64,000 nt of DNA from Anodontia alba (lineage: Eukaryota > Mollusca > Bivalvia > Lucinida > Lucinidae): the NCBI GenBank assembly GCA_964016985.1, contig OZ024824.1:122694839-122758838 (forward strand), read 5' to 3'. Shown one piece after another: positions 63,118 through 64,000 of this stretch. The notes under the pieces are model-generated. The model searched no databases. It was not told the DNA's origin and saw only the letters and a program-made list of their open reading frames with translations. The position numbers were made by a program, and so were the translations under genes. How positions within the stretch are numbered: the stretch's first letter is position 1; every line of letters begins with the position of its first letter.

Positions 63118-63564
63118 GTAAGTAAAAACCGGTGTTACAGTAAACATTTCACTGTTGATTTTTTTCATTTAAAGAAATGGTTTTTGTTGAAAAGACATGC
63201 ATTTCAGCCAAGGAAACAGTAAAAATATGTCACATACACAATCTTTGCAAATTTTGCTTCAAAAGAAACTTATAAATAAGCTTAAATTTTCTTCTTTGAG
63301 CCCTTTTTATGACCGCTGCTGTTTTGTTCACTGCCAGCATTTGATTGGTTGATAATTTTATAACATAATTAGCTCCGGAATCTGGTCGTCTATTTCCGTA
63401 ACGACTCGGGAATTTTTGTAGTGAAATTGACTATTTGATCTTCCCTACTATCTCTTCTGTATCTCTCTCTGTCTCTGGAAGATGACACAAAATAACTCAT
63501 GAGGGTTGAGGTGTCATTAAACCCTAACTCAATCAGTCAGACACTAATGGTCCTGCTCGTTTGT
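63118..63564. repeat. Unassigned sequence and a SINE 3 tail
   Basis: Positions 63440-63545 carry the family 3 3' part (gatgacacaaaataactcat, aaaccctaactcaatcagtc). The rest is unassigned. Confidence 0.45.
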
Positions 63565-63875
63565 TTTCTTGTGTTGAGGTTTTATGGCCCAGTCAATCCA
63601 CTGGTGTCATGTCAAGCTAGGTCAGTTTGCCTAACCACACCGTTACTGAGCTAGCTTTGTCCTCTAAGCAGTTAACCCGTATTGTGCACATTCTTTTGCC
63701 AGAACCTGACAACTGCCCTTCTTGAATCAGTGGTAGGGAGAGAATGACCATAGAAAATATTTCATGATCAAATCTTCACAAAGAGAAAGTTGCCAACCTG
63801 GCAGGGGTCAAACCCGCACACTCCTGATCACCAGTCGGACGCGCATCCATCTGAGCCACTCAGGCCGGCTCAATG
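63565..63875 (-). mobile_element. SINE family 2, minus strand
   Basis: The tail tcttgtgttgaggttttatg is at the left and the head with gagccactcaggccggctca at the right. It matches 4722-5027 and, reversed, 27657-27947. Confidence 0.8.
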
Positions 63876-64000
63876 TTCCTGTAGCTTATGGTAACATTTT
63901 TAAAGAATGAAAAACTTGAACATAAAACTTAAAAAGTAGTGTGACAGGAAAGAGGGCATGAACACTGTCAACCAGGGTGACTACCGTAGCTCTCCATGTA
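63876..64000. other. Right edge, nothing identified
   Basis: Short stretch with no recognisable exon. The missing RING and helicase lobe 2 exons of SHPRH should lie beyond it. Confidence 0.4.

Overview
This is eukaryotic genomic DNA, AT-rich and intron-dominated, most likely from a bivalve mollusc. That assignment rests on the dense foldback MITEs, tRNA-headed SINEs, minisatellite-carrying interspersed elements and a DIRS-type retroelement; the species is inferred, not proven. The long open frames here are mostly transposon remains. The real host gene is cut into short exons.

The one host gene supported is SHPRH on the + strand, a SNF2-family ATPase and RING E3 ubiquitin ligase related to yeast Rad5 that acts on PCNA in DNA-damage tolerance. 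I assembled 17 consecutive internal exons between 1563 and 49645. Every boundary is GT-AG, all junction phases agree, and together they give 1860 nt, or 620 codons, with no stop. They run from the DEAQ box (helicase motif II), through the motif III region and the 'RLRQACCHP' block, across the long linker, to the first cysteines of the RING finger. The 5' part of the gene lies left of the window. The rest of the RING and helicase lobe 2 lie to the right; the last intron is at least 14.3 kb long here.

Everything else is intronic repeat sequence. 1-7.3 kb: a DIRS end fragment, palindromic MITEs and a minisatellite-bearing element. 7.5-13 kb: MITEs and a full-length SINE with perfect target duplications. 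13.7-17.5 kb: a decayed DIRS-like tyrosine-recombinase retrotransposon. 18-29 kb: many foldback MITEs and two decayed copies of SHPRH exon sequence. 30-41 kb: three or more minisatellite elements with Helitron-like 3' ends. 42.45-44.17 kb: an inverted-repeat element carrying an intact HIRAN-like ORF on the minus strand. 45.78-47.12 kb: a mariner element with TIRs and TA duplication. 49.8-56 kb: large minisatellite arrays. 56-64 kb: a retroelement RT C-terminus with a nested SINE, a minisatellite apparently grown from a MITE end, and a possible exon of a SWIM-type mobile gene.

The most interesting unit is the 42.45-44.17 kb element: a DNA-transposon-like structure with no transposase but with an intact HIRAN-like protein gene. 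The second is the set of minisatellite elements ending in a hairpin plus CTAG, two of which abut head-to-tail at a shared TT.
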